Source of the DNA: Tiliqua scincoides
Taxonomy: Eukaryota > Chordata > Lepidosauria > Squamata > Scincidae
Assembly: GCF_035046505.1 (NCBI RefSeq)
Contig: NC_089821.1
Span: 62,714,256 to 62,778,255 of the forward strand
Direction: 5' to 3'
DNA: 64,000 nt
The translations under genes and the position numbers were made by a program. The notes beneath the pieces are model-generated. The model worked only from the letters and a program-made list of their open reading frames with translations, ran no database searches and had not been told where the DNA came from. Positions 1-21,200 of the stretch are shown in pieces (position 1 is the stretch's first letter; each line of letters begins with the position of its first letter).

Positions 1-73
1 CACTTACCTGGGAGTAAGTTCCATTGAAGTCAGAGGTGCTTACTTCTGCTCAGACGTGCATAGGCTTGCACTG
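1..73. repeat. Short palindromic repeat (75-90 bp class), window edge
   Basis: A hairpin-like unit with arms around GGGAGTAAGTTCCATTGA and GTGCTTACTTCTG, ending in GCATAGGCTTGCACTG. TTA follows at 74-76. Its left end is cut by the window. A shorter piece of the same kind follows at about 243-292. Confidence 0.7.
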
Positions 74-1287
74 TTAGCGTTGTTTTTACCTCTGTATCTG
101 AGCTCTTAATAATTTTTTGTAGGACATTTTTAGTATGCAAATGGTTTTTCATTTGAATATCTTCTGAGCAGCTGTGTGAGATAAGTAAAATTTAACCTGT
201 AGCTAGATGTGCTTGAAAATGGTGTTACAATATCTTTTTTTTTACTCATAAGTAAGTCCATTGTGTTCAGTAAGATTTAGACTGTAATCCTGTCTTGCTC
301 ACTGGAAACAAACAAGAGCCTTTTAAAAAAGTTTTTGTATTATGGCAGATACATGGTAGGTATTTACTAATAATTCCTGCTCTGCAGCAAATGCCAAGCT
401 TGAGTTAGCTAAGTTGTATGGGTTTCTATTCCTCTGCAAAAATGTTGTGGTCAGCTGTGCTGAGGCCTGCTTTTGATTGTTGTTATCTCTTAGGATGGAG
501 GAATCTCTGGATACATGCCCAGCAACATCATTACAAAAGCTCCTCTCATTCTATAGCCTCCAAAAATCTGCCCACAATTTCATTGGGATCTGCCTTCCAC
601 TATCTGAATGGAAACATATGGCAAAAGAGTCCAGAAAGCAACATGGAGAAGATGGCATGCAGTTATGGAGTGGGGTATAGTCTTTTTTTCCCCTTTTTGT
701 ACCTGTTCCTGTTAACCTGACATTGAATGCTGGCAGCTTCCTTCATAAAACAAGTTTGGGCTCTTGTTTTACTACTCACAGATTTGCATAGGCATAAGCC
801 GTTCCTTTAGAAATGTCAGAACTGCCTAGCTGGATCAAAGCATCTAATCTTGGATTCTGTTTCCAGAGGCAGCCAGCTAGATGCCTCTGCAGGCCCATCT
901 GCAGGTACATGAAAGTGATGCCCCTCCCCAACATTTGATACTGTTTTGTAGTTTCATTGCGTGTTTTGGATTTCTTATTTCTGTGTTCCCTGGAGACTCA
1001 AGTCTTACAGTGGCATTCCAATATTAAAATAATCTGAAATAAGGTTACCTGCAAAATAAGGAACATTCCTGAATTCATCTGGAATTCTGCATATTTATTG
1101 CTCACAGATATCTAGACAGATATCTATGTTTTCCCATGTGAAAATTGTCCCAGTTTGGAAGACCTATTCTGATTTTCCCAAATGTTAATTTGTTTCCAAT
1201 TCCCCCAGTCTGGGTAAACTGGTCTGCAGAATGACATTTTAAAGTGCTTGCTTGTAACCTGTTGTGTGTGCACTGTGTTGTTAGCAG
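74..1287. other. SIRT3 intron 1 (partial), no gene seen
   Basis: AT-rich sequence with no CpG cluster and no targeting-sequence-like exon, so SIRT3 exon 1 is not here. Open frames at 418-720 look like chance. Confidence 0.5.
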
Positions 1288-9431
<8,144 letters not shown>

Positions 9432-9547
9432 CCCCTGCTGCTGAAAGTGATGCTTACCTCCTAAGAGATCAAGTCACATCCTGGCCAAATGTTGCAATAC
9501 CAAGAGCAGAGGACTGAAGAAAAATGTGTTTTCTATCTTGCTAGGGT

Positions 9548-9553
9548 AATAAA
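9548..9553 (+). terminator. SIRT3: SIRT3 polyadenylation signal
   Basis: An AATAAA hexamer 117 nt after the SIRT3 stop, followed within about 50 nt by a GT-rich stretch around 9589-9605. It is the first canonical signal after the stop, so the 3' UTR would be very short. Confidence 0.6.
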
Positions 9554-10496
9554 GTACAAGAACTAAGAATTATGTGGAAAGCCACTTTAGTTGAGTTTGA
9601 GTGTCTTCCAAGCACCAGATGTTGTTGAGGCTCTAAAAAAATGTTCAAATGATAGATCATGAATGGCTTTTGGCGAGAGAGGCTCCCCATCTCACATACA
9701 AGCTAAGGAAATGACATTCAACACAGCTGCTACCTCCCATTACATAGACTTTGTCCTATTTCTTGTGTCACTTAGATTTTTTTGCTCTATAAACCTCACT
9801 AATAATGTGGTGTTCTTTGGCTGAACTACCCTTTCAACACATATTCAAGCTGAATCTCTATCATTTTATACATTTGTTAAAGTGCTTCAGTGATGCAGCC
9901 TTTATCAACTCTGTCTTGGGAACCTGGCTGTTGAGTCACATCTTCTGGTGCAGAACATTGTGAAGATCTGACTGCAAACAATAATTTTTTTTTTTCCAAT
10001 ATGAGAGGTGGTACATGGGATGACATCTGTATATTCACATATCTAGCAACTACAACCCAAATGTGGTGAATTAACTTCTACTCAACAAGAATAACTGCTA
10101 ATCAACAAAAATACCTTTTATGAAGCTCCTATAACTCGTTCAACATCTCTGTGCATTTATCTGCCAAAACTTTGCTTTTCATTCTTCTAATAATGTCCAA
10201 CATACAATGCCTGTAAAGTTTCTGGGTATATTGAAGATCAGTTAATTACAAGCTTGTATTTGCTCATTATTGCTTTAAAAGATGCAGATACTGACTTTAA
10301 GGTTTCTTCTATCAAAATAGTTGATTAGTAAATGGAAGTGAGCTTTGGGTGATGAAAAGGGTATTATTTGTAACGTTATCCAATCAGCCTCAGAAACAGT
10401 AAATGCTGCTAATCTAGTACTGGTGTATTATGAGTTTCGAATCACCAAATCCTACCAGTACAATGATTTTTCTCTTTATCATCTTTGCTTTATAGA
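9554..10496. other. Spacer after SIRT3, nothing recognised
   Basis: AT-rich sequence with no convincing exon or classified repeat. Confidence 0.4.
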
Positions 10497-11474
10497 CAGG
10501 TGCAACCTATTTATCCACGGATTTTTTAATGTGGATTTGTTGAGAATCGGGTGGGGGGAATTGAAAGTTGAACACACCTTTGCCTGTGCTGCCATCTCCC
10601 TCAGTTTCAAGGCAGCCCAAAACACTGCAAAAAGGCTCCTCCTCAAATAGGCAGGGAAATAGCCCTGGAGCCATGGAAGAGGTTCCCCTTCCTAAGAAAC
10701 AGTAAGACTCCTGGAGCCCCTGAGGCAGGAAAGAGGGGAAGGGGGGGCGGAAAACCTCTGCAACCAGAACACATGCAGCATGGTGGAGCATTCACACACA
10801 CACAGGGGCAGGTGTGGTAGTAACGGGATTGCTTTAAAAAACCCAGGGAGTGTTTGCCAAATTCCTCCCCCCTTCAGACTGAGATGGTGCAGGCTCTTTG
10901 TGCTCCAGCCTACACAAACAAAATAGCCAGCAAGCAAGTCTCCCCAGCAAGCCAAAGCATGAGATTTAGGCTACAATCCAATCCGTACTTTCCTGGGAGT
11001 AAGCCCCATTGACTAGAATGGGACTTACTTCTGAGTAGGCAGGCATAGGACTGGGCCCTCAGGCTATAATCCAATCCACTTTCCTGGGAGTAAGCCCCAT
11101 TGACTAGAATGGAACTTACTTCTGAGTAGGCAGGCATAGGACTGGGCTCTCAGGCTACAATCCAATCCACTTTCCTGGGAGTAAGCCCCATTGACTAGAA
11201 TGGGACACTTCTGAGTAGAAATGCATAGGACTAGACTCTTAAAAGCTCAGCATCCCACCTGTGAAAGAAGTGGGGACAGCTGGCAACGGGGAGGGCTGAG
11301 TACAGAGCCGAGGAGGGGGAGGCAAATGAGAACAGCTGCCTTAGTTTCCTTCCAGCTGGAAGTGTCAGGCTGCAGCGTATTTGGGTAACTCTATGGAATT
11401 TAGCACAACACGTTATTTCGTGTTTTTTGTTTTTCATACCCATGGAACTCACGCCCATAAATAGGCTCCACCTG
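10497..11474. mobile_element. Tigger/mariner-like DNA transposon, non-autonomous, 978 bp
   Basis: Terminal inverted repeats: left CAGGTGCAACCTATTTAT, right the reverse of CAGGTGGAGCCTATTTAT. TA follows the right end; the left neighbour is GA, a likely decayed TA. The middle has GA-rich sequence and three tandem palindromic units (10968-11240). No transposase frame. Confidence 0.7.
10968..11240. repeat. Three tandem copies of the short palindromic repeat
   Basis: Units start at 10968, 11061 and 11152 (periods 93 and 91) with AGGCTACAATCCAATCC. Each carries GGGAGTAAGCCCCATTGACT and AGAATGGGACTTACTTCTGA (the third slightly shorter). The units are very alike, so the amplification is recent relative to the single copies. 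Confidence 0.9.
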
Positions 11475-12502
11475 TACTGTGAAACACTAAGGTTCTGAAT
11501 AAATTATGACTATATGTAACAGCTGGGATGGTGCACAGGTATTCCTAACAGGAGAAACCCCCTCATCCCCCTCCCAGAGGTGATTGTCACTATAATTAGG
11601 ACTTCTATGTCTGAATCGTGCAGAAGTTAACATGCAAAATATTTTTGTTATGATACTGTAAAAAGATTCAAAATAAATACAGACTCCAGACTTCCATATC
11701 CTCACTCCCTTGTGTATTTCAAGCATTTATTTGCTAAATGTTATGTATTGTACTTATAAAAGCAGCCTGTGCACATGGACTTGGAAGCAAATGCCACTGA
11801 ACACAGTAGTACCCATGCCCATGTAGACACTCACAGTATTGGGCTATAAAAGCCATGGAAGGCTAGGATTACCTTGCCCTTATATACTTTGATATTCAAC
11901 CACCCCATCCCCTCTTAGAACTTGGTTATTACTCTGTTAGAGGCTGGATTAAAAAAGAAAATTCTCTGAAGCTGTTTTTGTAGCCAGGGAATTTCTACAG
12001 AACCTGCGATCACACATTTAAATGAACAGATTTGTTTATGTGAATGTGCGATTCAAATATTGGATTGGGAAGCTCTTGAATTTAATAGTAAGCTATTCAA
12101 ATGAGGCAATATTTGCATCACCAACGTAACAAAGAGCAGAAGTGGGCATTTTTTGTTGTATACTTTTGACATGAGCAAAACTGTTTCCTTTTCTGTGTTT
12201 GCAAAGACACAAACTCCAGCTTTCCCACCAAAAGTTTAGAAAAAGTGCAGGGAGGGCAATTTAATTCCCTCCCAAATGGCCAACTGGAAAGTGGAGGAGC
12301 TAAGTTGCTCATATGGGAACAAACAGCCATTCAGGAGAGGGTGTCGGAACTGAAACACTGAGCTAAAAATCACTGAGGTGTGCATCACTGTATAATTCAG
12401 CTGTATCAGCTGAATTGTGCTCCTGAACTATTTGAGACAGTGATTGCTACCAATTGTCCTTTGTAAATGCCAGGTAACTAGAAAGTGAGCTGGAGTCGAG
12501 TT

Positions 12503-12532
12503 GAAAGAAAGAAAGAAAGAAAGAAAGAAAGA
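12503..12532. repeat. (AAAG)n microsatellite
   Basis: About seven pure AAAG units. Confidence 0.95.
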
Positions 12533-12750
12533 ATCTGTCTGTGTCTAGAAATTTAGAGTATGAAACTTTAGGAACAATTCTGTATTTTTTTTCTACCAAT
12601 TCTGGTAGAAGACAAATACCAACATATGCACTGCTATGAATATCCTTCTACACAAAGGATCTCACCCATTGCATTACCAGTTTCAAAACAGAAGACATAA
12701 GGAAAACAAAATGTGTTTGAAAGTTACATGAGTACTACTGCAAATTAGGC

Positions 12751-12914
12751 CGCAATCCTAACCAACTTTCCACCACTGACATAAGGGCAATGCAACTCCG
12801 AGATAAGGAAACAAACATTGCCTTACCTTGAGGAGGCCCCCCAACTGCAGGATGCAGCACATGCCCCACTAGCACAGCTATGCCAGTGCTGGAAAGTTGG
12901 TTAGGATTGCACCC
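12751..12914. mobile_element. Foldback MITE, 100-180 bp class, opposite orientation
   Basis: GGCCGCAATCCTAACCAACT left and AGTTGGTTAGGATTGCACCC right; flanks TTA and TAA. The middle (aactgcaggatgcagcacat) is the reverse complement of the copy at 3552, so the two sit in opposite directions. Confidence 0.75.
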
Positions 12915-13342
12915 TAAGAGTATGAACTATGGTGAACAAGGATGGAGTGTAGAATAACAGCCATAATAATGCTGCTCAAAGTTATGTAAACAATCCAAAG
13001 TTGCCAACATTTTTTTGTGTAGTGTTATTAGAACCATAGAACTGGCTGGGACATCATCCATTCCCACACACTAGACAGAATTATCTGCACATGTGATAAC
13101 CACAGATTAATCCAAATAAACTATAAATCCCTTCAATGAGTTTCAGTTTGTTGCACGTACAGAAACAGTTTAAACCAGATCTCACCCCCATAGCACCATG
13201 CTAGAGAACACTGCTGTGTCTAGAGACACCCTGGTTTGGCTTTTCTACATCTTCTGTCTCCTAAAAACATCCATTTGTTTCCAGTCACTGAGACACAATA
13301 ACCCAAAAATTCAGATACACACACACACTTATCTGAAGTTCG

Positions 13343-13348
13343 TTTATT
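13343..13348 (-). terminator. RIC8A: Probable RIC8A polyadenylation signal
   Basis: The - strand reads AATAAA here, about 1.05 kb after the RIC8A stop. About 15-25 nt further on the same strand comes a GTGTGTGTGT run (complement of 13317-13328), the usual kind of GU-rich downstream element. Confidence 0.5.
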
Positions 13349-14401
13349 CTAGTGAAAATCTTTTGCTTATATTTGTGCTAAGTTCAGAAATGGTTGGTAC
13401 AGTGGAAAGAAGCTGTAAGATGGGAGCACTTCTTTAAACAGAAACATCTAAAATCCAACAATGATGAAGGTATCCAACAGCACTCTATGAATGCAGTGCT
13501 ATGGAAATATGGGAACTGAAGCAGATGGTTTACAGTGCAGTTAAGCAATTGGTTACTGCTTTTTGTTTGAAGACCACAAACAGTGGGGTTAATTCAGAAA
13601 ACTAAATATGATGGAAAGAGGAATATAGCAGTGTCATAGATTATGTAGGGATCAGAATCCTTCTGCCTGCAAATTATCCATGTGAATGCCGCTGTGAGCA
13701 ATGGATGTCAGAGCCCCTAATGTTCCTCCACAACCCAGATATATATGCTTTCCAATATGTGTCTAACACATTACAGATATTCCAAACTGCCCATATGTAG
13801 CCTACATCTCCAGCTGTACATAATTTTTACACATCACATGTCAAAAATGCAGTCTCGACTTTGTTCATACATACCTATAGTATGTCCCAGTCATAACTTT
13901 GTAAGCATACGTACACATTTGCTTAGAGTAGTTCTTAGGCAACAGCATACTGTGTGCTTGCTACAATATGTGCTTGGCACAATTTCTACACATCCACCAC
14001 CATCATGACAACCCCCTTCTGAAAACGGACACGTGTACACCACACTTTCTTTCCACACAAGTGCACAGTCCTCCATGTGCTACTAAGCCCTCCTGATGCA
14101 ATGCGATGACCTCCCCTCCATCTCCCAGTCTATATAAAATTTGTGCTGGAAAATCCTGGAAATGAGTCAGTGACAGACTCTCATGGACACTGAGGGGAAA
14201 TCAAGGCAGAGCCAAACTGTAAAGAAAGCTCACTGGGGACGGAGTGGCTATAGGGTTAGAGAAAAGGCAGATGTTATACCAGTCTGGGCAGTGGGGATCC
14301 TGCCCATGGAAAGTCCTTTCTTGGGACTAATCTCTTGATACAGCACCTGTTATGGAGGGAGAGCAGAGGGTCCATAGGTTTAAGGAACAGGAGAGCTTGG
14401 C

Positions 14402-14537
14402 TCAGTCCAATTCCAAGTCAGAGTCAGATGACAACCTCTCCTCAGCTATCTGATGAACAGCATCATCCAGAGAGGTTAAATTGAGAGAGGTTAAATTGCC
14501 ATCTGGATCCATTCCCATTGGTTGAATGACTTGCTGC
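14402..14537 (-). CDS. RIC8A: RIC8A terminal coding exon with internal 15-bp duplication
   Basis: 136 nt, acceptor cttttcattgcag. It encodes [20 protein letters not shown], then [17 protein letters not shown] and DSDLELD, ending TGA at the complement of 14402-14404. Human has GHLTSLQDAM where this exon has [14 protein letters not shown], so NLTSL is doubled. The reading frame is kept. Confidence 0.93.
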
Positions 14538-17500
14538 CTGCAATGAAAAGAAGGACAGAAACCAGAGTTATTACAAGAGCGGACCCCCCAACAGGAAACC
14601 CTCCTGTCGAAACCACCATTGGGTGGCAAAACGTATAGCCACTTTGAGATCTGTACTGTAATCTGCTTTTCCCAGATGGGAGGGTATAAAATTCCTACAT
14701 CCAGAGCATTCACACCTGAGCAACAAAGACTGTCTTTTGCCTCCTAATGTCTGCACTAGCAACCCTGGAAAAGATTTGAGGCTTAAGACTCAGCACAGCC
14801 AATGGGAGACTCAATTGCTCATCATTTTATATATGCAGCATCCAAAATTTGACCAATGGTCTGCAGTACCCCAGTTTTAGGTAGATGTCTTCCCAGGCCA
14901 GGCACCTCACATTTTTACTAGAGACGGCAGGATTGAATCAGGGACCCTTTTCCTGTCAAATTGTGGGCTCTAGCGATGGGTATCCTTTAAAGTTTATGGA
15001 AAGGGCTTATCTGTAGCTTTTCTCTCTTCTCCTAGCACCCTATTAATCCACCAAGAGGTCCTGGTGAAGATGTGTTTACTGAGCCTCAGCAAGGTGAATA
15101 TTCTCCAGTGAAAAGGAAGGTAAATAAGTGGATGCAAAACAAGTTCATTATCGTTATGCTGAGAAATTTCTCAATATAGTTCAAAATTGTTCTCTGGGGA
15201 AAATTACTCAACATCATAACAATCTGATTGAATTCTATGTATACAGTCATTTCTCTCCAAACGAACAGCTTCAGGAAATCTGGAAACTGACCATCAAGAA
15301 ACATAGCTTGTATCTGTTGGTTTTGTTTTTATTTTTCTGTGGGATACAACTCTTTTCTGGCTGTATAACCGTGAAAGGGGCACCCTTGCCATGCACCAGA
15401 TACTAAGCATTGGCTTTCTGACAGACACCATGTTTTTAAAAAGGTGCGATTTCAGGAGAATCATAGTTCTACTGCACCAGCAGAGCAGAAAAATGCCAGA
15501 ATTATTTATTTTAAATAATTGTATCCTGACCTCATAGACCCAGAGTGGCCAACAACAAAAACAAGTACCATAATAAAGATGACCAATACAAAAAAAAAAA
15601 TCACACCAAAGAGAAAACCAACTTCAAAAGAAAACTAAGAAAGTCACTGAAAAGCTTGGTGAAAGAGACACACCTTCAGCAAGTGGTGAAAAATTTGGAG
15701 AAAGGGCATCAAGTGTACCTCCAGAGGCTGCGAGTTCCACAACACAGGGTCCCCTACTGAGAATGTTATCCTGACCAGACAAGCATTTGTAGTCATAAGA
15801 GAGCCTCATTGAAAGATCTCAACAGATGGGCAAATTCATGTGGGTAATATTTCAGATACCCTGGTCCCAACCTAGTTACCATTTCAATAGGGAACAACCA
15901 GCACTTCTAATTGTGCCATTAACTAATTAATTAGAATTAGTCCTGTGGAAGCTCAGAAAGTGGTTGCTCTTTTCACATTAGTCTCATTTGCAAGTGCTGC
16001 TGGAATCTTCTGAGAAGGCAATCAGTAGAAAGGGCAAGTGACACTTCCAGTGGAAACACTGGTACTGCAAGGTTAGCATTTCTTTTGACTATGGAAATGG
16101 AATTATCTGCAGTAAGTAGGCCGTCTGCTGCTCTTTTTTCTTGCCCACTAAGGTGTCTTTTGAACTCTTCAGGTAGATCCAATTGTCCCTGCACATGCTC
16201 ATACATAAATGATGTATGAACAACTACTCTTGAGTGCACTCCAGCTGGGCAGGACAATTGGTGGCATCAGCTGCCATCTGTCCCTGAAATAGTACTTCCT
16301 ACTGGTAATCATCCACGGCATCACTACCAAGCCTGCAGAATGAACTTGGTGGAAATGGCAGCATTTAACTTCATGGGGAGTGGATAACAAGGAACGCAAA
16401 CCAGCATAGAACACAATCCAAGGCCTCAAGTTCCTTGGGTTTCATCTCTTATGTTCCTATCCTGCTCTCTCAGCCCAACAGTCATCAAAGCTTAAAGAAA
16501 AACCCTGAAGTATTTACTTGAGCCATCAAAACCTAGTTCTACCACCTTCCTCTTTTCCCACTGCATCCAAGGTGATCATTTTCCAGCAAAGATTACGCCA
16601 ACACCCACAACACTGTTCTTGGACTCTTTCCCATTCTCTCTGAGAATTTTAGGAATTTCTGGTTTAATCTTCTTTTTAAAAAAAAACATTTCTAATCCAC
16701 ACTATATGTGGATGTATCCTCAGGTTTTGGTTTGGGAACCACTGATCTAAGGATATCTTGTGTACTGTACACCTTACTTAGTAACCTTTTAACTCTATCT
16801 TTTTAAACAATAAAGATTTTTTTTAAGCTTTGTAGTTATTTGAATTTGGGAAAATACTGCTCAACTAAATTCAGTAAACAGGTTAGTCTACCAGTCTGAG
16901 AAGTGCTGAGGAAGGAAAGGGGTGTGGTTGTATTGCATAACTCCTGTCCACCCTCTCAGCTGCTTAAATGGGGCTGATAGGATCCTTTCTGGTTCTCTCA
17001 AGAAGGGATCCCTGGTTGTTATTGAGAGAGTGGTGGCAGGTAAGCAACCATTGAGGCAATATTCCCTTGGGGGGGGGTGTTCAAGCATATTTTTCCACCA
17101 TGCTGCAGATCTCTAGGTAAGGAGAAGGGCCAGGAGGTGGAGGGCACTGGGCTGGTGTGCATGCAGGAGAGTTCTGGTGTGTGCTCCTTAGCCAAATGGG
17201 CTAGAGGAGGCAGCCTCTGTACAGGATGAACTGACTCACTTCCTTTACAATCCCACTTCCTCTGTATTCCCATTCAATCGGTACAGAAGTAATGGCTCAT
17301 GGGGCAAAATCTAGTTGTCCAAATCCACACTGAGTCAGACATTCCAGACCCTTTGATCTTAACCATTTTAGCATACTCCTCAAATCATCAACCCATTTTC
17401 AGATAAACACTCTTGTGGTACCTGGATAGTTTGTCAAACATGTTCACTAGTTTCATTGCTTCTAGCTCCTTCTGCTCATCTGTCATCCCCTCCATTGGAT

Positions 17501-18162
17501 TGGGAAGTTTTTCCTCCACACGACCAGTTATAGGGTTAATGCTAAAAGAATAAGCCCCCCCAAAAACCAGAAAGAGATGAAGTCAAAACCATGTTTGGTT
17601 AAAAGGAGGCAGAGATCTTAACCACAATTCTGACTGTGGCATCACCAAGGACATAGCCAACATTCTTCAAATTGTATGCTCTCTTGATCATTGTGCTGAA
17701 GCTACAAGGTTTTCACACCTGAAAAGTTGAAAATGGCCCAGAGATCTGAGAAGGACAAATGGTGATCCTCCTACCTATGTAAAGGTAGGTACAATTTTCC
17801 TGAATTTAAGTGAGGTGAGGGGAGAAAAAAAAAGTTAGATTAGAAGCCCAGTGCTGTTTATTCACTTGGGTATCACAAACAACCCCCCCCTTTAACTTTA
17901 AAAGCACTAAAACACCACACACACAAAAAGAGTTGTTTTATGTTTCCTAATTTGTCCAGAACACTCTTGTCACATTCTAGTTCAATTTGTTCTCTGCCCA
18001 CTAGTTCCCACTGATAATCACATCTTTCCTAAAGGTCTTTCTCTTAGAACTGCAAGCTTTCCCACCTTTAAGCCATTTCTGCCCAACACTGCATATATGC
18101 AACAGGGACCAAATGTGTAAAACTGTGGGCTAGGCAAAAATGGGTTAATAAATGCAACTGTC

Positions 18163-18205
<43 letters not shown>

Positions 18206-21200
18206 GTAGAATGTCATATGCATACAGAAAATGGGGGGGGGGAAGAGATGCGAGAAGAAGTGACCTAGTAGAGGCAGCCTAATCTGGCCATTGCCATCCC
18301 GTCTCAGATAAGGCTACTTCTAGAAGTAATTATCCTAAGAAATCCACAAATTAACTATGGATGAATGATTAAATTTCTCTATTAAACATATTTTTAAGAG
18401 AGTGCATGGGAGCAACCCTCTGATCAGTAGGAGGGGGGCAAGTGGGACGGACAAGAGACAGGAAGGGAGATGCTGTCCAGACCAACGATAACATCATACA
18501 AACAGTAGTATAAATACGTGTAATAAATTATCCCCATCAGTCAAGTCCTAACAGTGATAACTTATGGGACACTGTACCACATCGTTGTGCAATTTTCTGT
18601 AGTAGTTAACAGGAAAAACTGCTGGTCTGGACTGAAACAAAGTACCCAATTGCAATAGTACCTTGTAGGCAATGTGTGAGACAAAAAAAAAGAAAACAAA
18701 AGAAAACAGGTAACCAAAGCTTTAAGATACATAAACATTGTGCCAGGAAGCTGGCCAGAGAGGAGAAAAATAAGTAAATAGGATGAGTGAAGACACACAG
18801 AAGGTATGGGAAGAGAACAGAGAAAGGAACTTGTGCCAAGACGAGTGAATGAAAAGGTAACACTTGGAAAAGTGATGCATACAAATGGGTCCATACTTGG
18901 GTTTTGCTTCCTTATACTCCTCTGTATCAGTGTCTTCATCCTCAGAGTATTCTCCTTCCGTCCGACCTCCAGCCATGAGGCCTCGTGCTGCCAGGAGCCC
19001 AGCAGCATTCCCATATCCTGTATACTTCACAAATCGTGACACTGTTAGGACAAATGAAGATGAAGAGAATCACTTTCTCCTATAGCATAATATTAATCCA
19101 CCCTACAGAAACCAGTGAATAAAACAGTTGAATTCAAATGGTAGCAGGATGGCCTCTTATTTAACTGTTCAAGAAAGCAGTTTCTTGCAAACCACTCGGG
19201 ACAGTAAGTCACGTTATAGCCAATTTTAACTACCTGTCTCTTTACTTCATCCATCAATGACGATGGTGTTTATAGAAACCAAATCATGAAATAGTAGTTA
19301 CATAGGAAAACATTGCTATGTTAATTCTTCTCTGCCTCTTCAGGGCATTTCTCAAGTTACTGCTTCTTAAGCAAATATTAAATCCACACTAAAAGATGTG
19401 TGCAAAATGCCACATGGGAATGGTCGTGTAAATATCTCGAAGCTGATGCATACTTTAAGAGGGAAACAGACCCTCCTCCCACTCCTCACTGTCACAAACT
19501 TTAAGGAAAATGAGCAGCAACAGCGGTGAAGGGAGGTCCCTGAGTTAAACTAATTACAAGTATGAGGGGTGGGCAATGCCTGAGTTTCTATTTCCCTCCT
19601 TTCTTTATCTGGATTTTATCTTTTCCACGAATTTTCCCAATGCGTGTTTCCCATGCTTTGTTTACACTTGCGCCATTCACTACTTACCCAGGCATAGGAG
19701 TTTGGCCTAGGAGAGTTTAACTTGCCCCTATTCACCACAGCTGTACTATCAGAAGAGCTCAGATCCCGACACTAAGAACTCATAGTGATTATCACTCTGG
19801 AAAAATCAGCTTTTTCAAACACCCAACAAGACAACCTGTATCAGATGGCCAAGAAAGATGATGGGACACTCACCACTCTCCTTGCAGAGAACAAAGAGAA
19901 ACTCTGCAGCACAGTGCTTCACATCCGTGTCAATATGAGTCATGAGGCGCACAAGCTTATTCCTCAGTGAATTCCCCACCTCTGGTCTGTTTTTCACATC
20001 ACGTAGTGGAGGGAGTACCTGTAAGTCCACAGAAAGAGAAGGGTCATGTTAAAAGGTCTTCATATTAAGTGGGCTTTCCTGGAGACCCAACAAATACTAC
20101 ACCAACATTTCTCAACCAAATATCACTGACAGAAATTGACTTGGTGGTTGCCAGTTCTTATATAATATGCAACATCTGTGCTGGAACTGTACATCAAGGG
20201 AGTGTGCAGCCTTCCAAGAATGTTAGGTAAACATAAAATAGGGTCTCAAATGATATGAGCACATGGAGAGAGTAATTACTCAATACGTCATTAAAATACC
20301 TAATAGGTGGTCATGGCACTCCCACAGCTACATTCCATGTTTCAATTCCAACCACCATAAAAGCTGTAGGTGGGGAGGGGGAAGAAATAAATCCCCCCAA
20401 TTATAGCATACAACTTTGAGGACTGGGAAAATGCAGCATCTCCATAACCAGAAGTGCAACCTTGAGAGAAAATGCTAAATTGCAAACAGACAAATGCCCA
20501 TTTTTTGTGCAATCACATAGACAGGCCTTTGGACTTCTGGATAACTGGAAAACTTCACCGTATCTGTAATACAGAGCTAAACAAGGAGCTGCTGTGCTAC
20601 TGCAAACTTTAAAAAAATGGGCTGGCAGTGGAGAAGTCAACAATAGTTGCAGTGTTAGATGAACACATAATGAAGTCATTAAAGTGACTGCTTCCCTGAA
20701 TCCAGAGCAACCCAGACATGCCAAACCTGACACAGTAAATGACTGTGTGAATTGGCTGTCACTCAATTCTTGGGTCATTACAACAGGCTTGGTTCTTTGG
20801 GAGCATTAATGTGATACAAAACAGTAAGTTGGCGGTGCCGCCCAAGCCACAGTTGCCCTGGATATGATACCCAGCCTCTGTGCTGTGCCCAAGTGTACAG
20901 CTTCCATGTTGCTGAATGCCATCTGGTTCAGTCTAGTCTCCATTACAGAGCAGTTCACAACACCAGTCAGACTGCAAAATGCTAAGGAGCAATAAGTTAA
21001 CAACTGTAAAACAATAGAGAATATGCTACTGAACTGACACAGCAGTCTGCAACAAACACTTCAGAAAGTAACAAATAAGGAAAAATGTGTGCGATTCTTG
21101 ACATAATTTGTCACAACTGTGACTCAAATCACATTGGAACTCAGACAAACCCAACCAGCCATGCATGTTTCAGTCTCCAGCCTCTTGCTATACCCCTTGA

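Larger units (their letters stand above)
11475..13342. other. Spacer between SIRT3 and RIC8A ends
   Basis: No gene seen. It holds an (AAAG)n tract at 12503-12532 and a foldback element at 12751-12914. The right part may be sequence past the RIC8A polyadenylation site. Confidence 0.5.

Noticed and set aside
418-720. Open frames with a GYMPSN-like word resembling an SH3 end
   Set aside because: Only a six-residue likeness, no flanking domain sequence, a stop soon after, and AT-rich intron context.
10968-11240. Possible CRISPR-like array
   Set aside because: Three long palindromic units in vertebrate DNA with no distinct spacers.
18018-18203. Poly Cys-Val frame
   Set aside because: Translation of the CA repeat.
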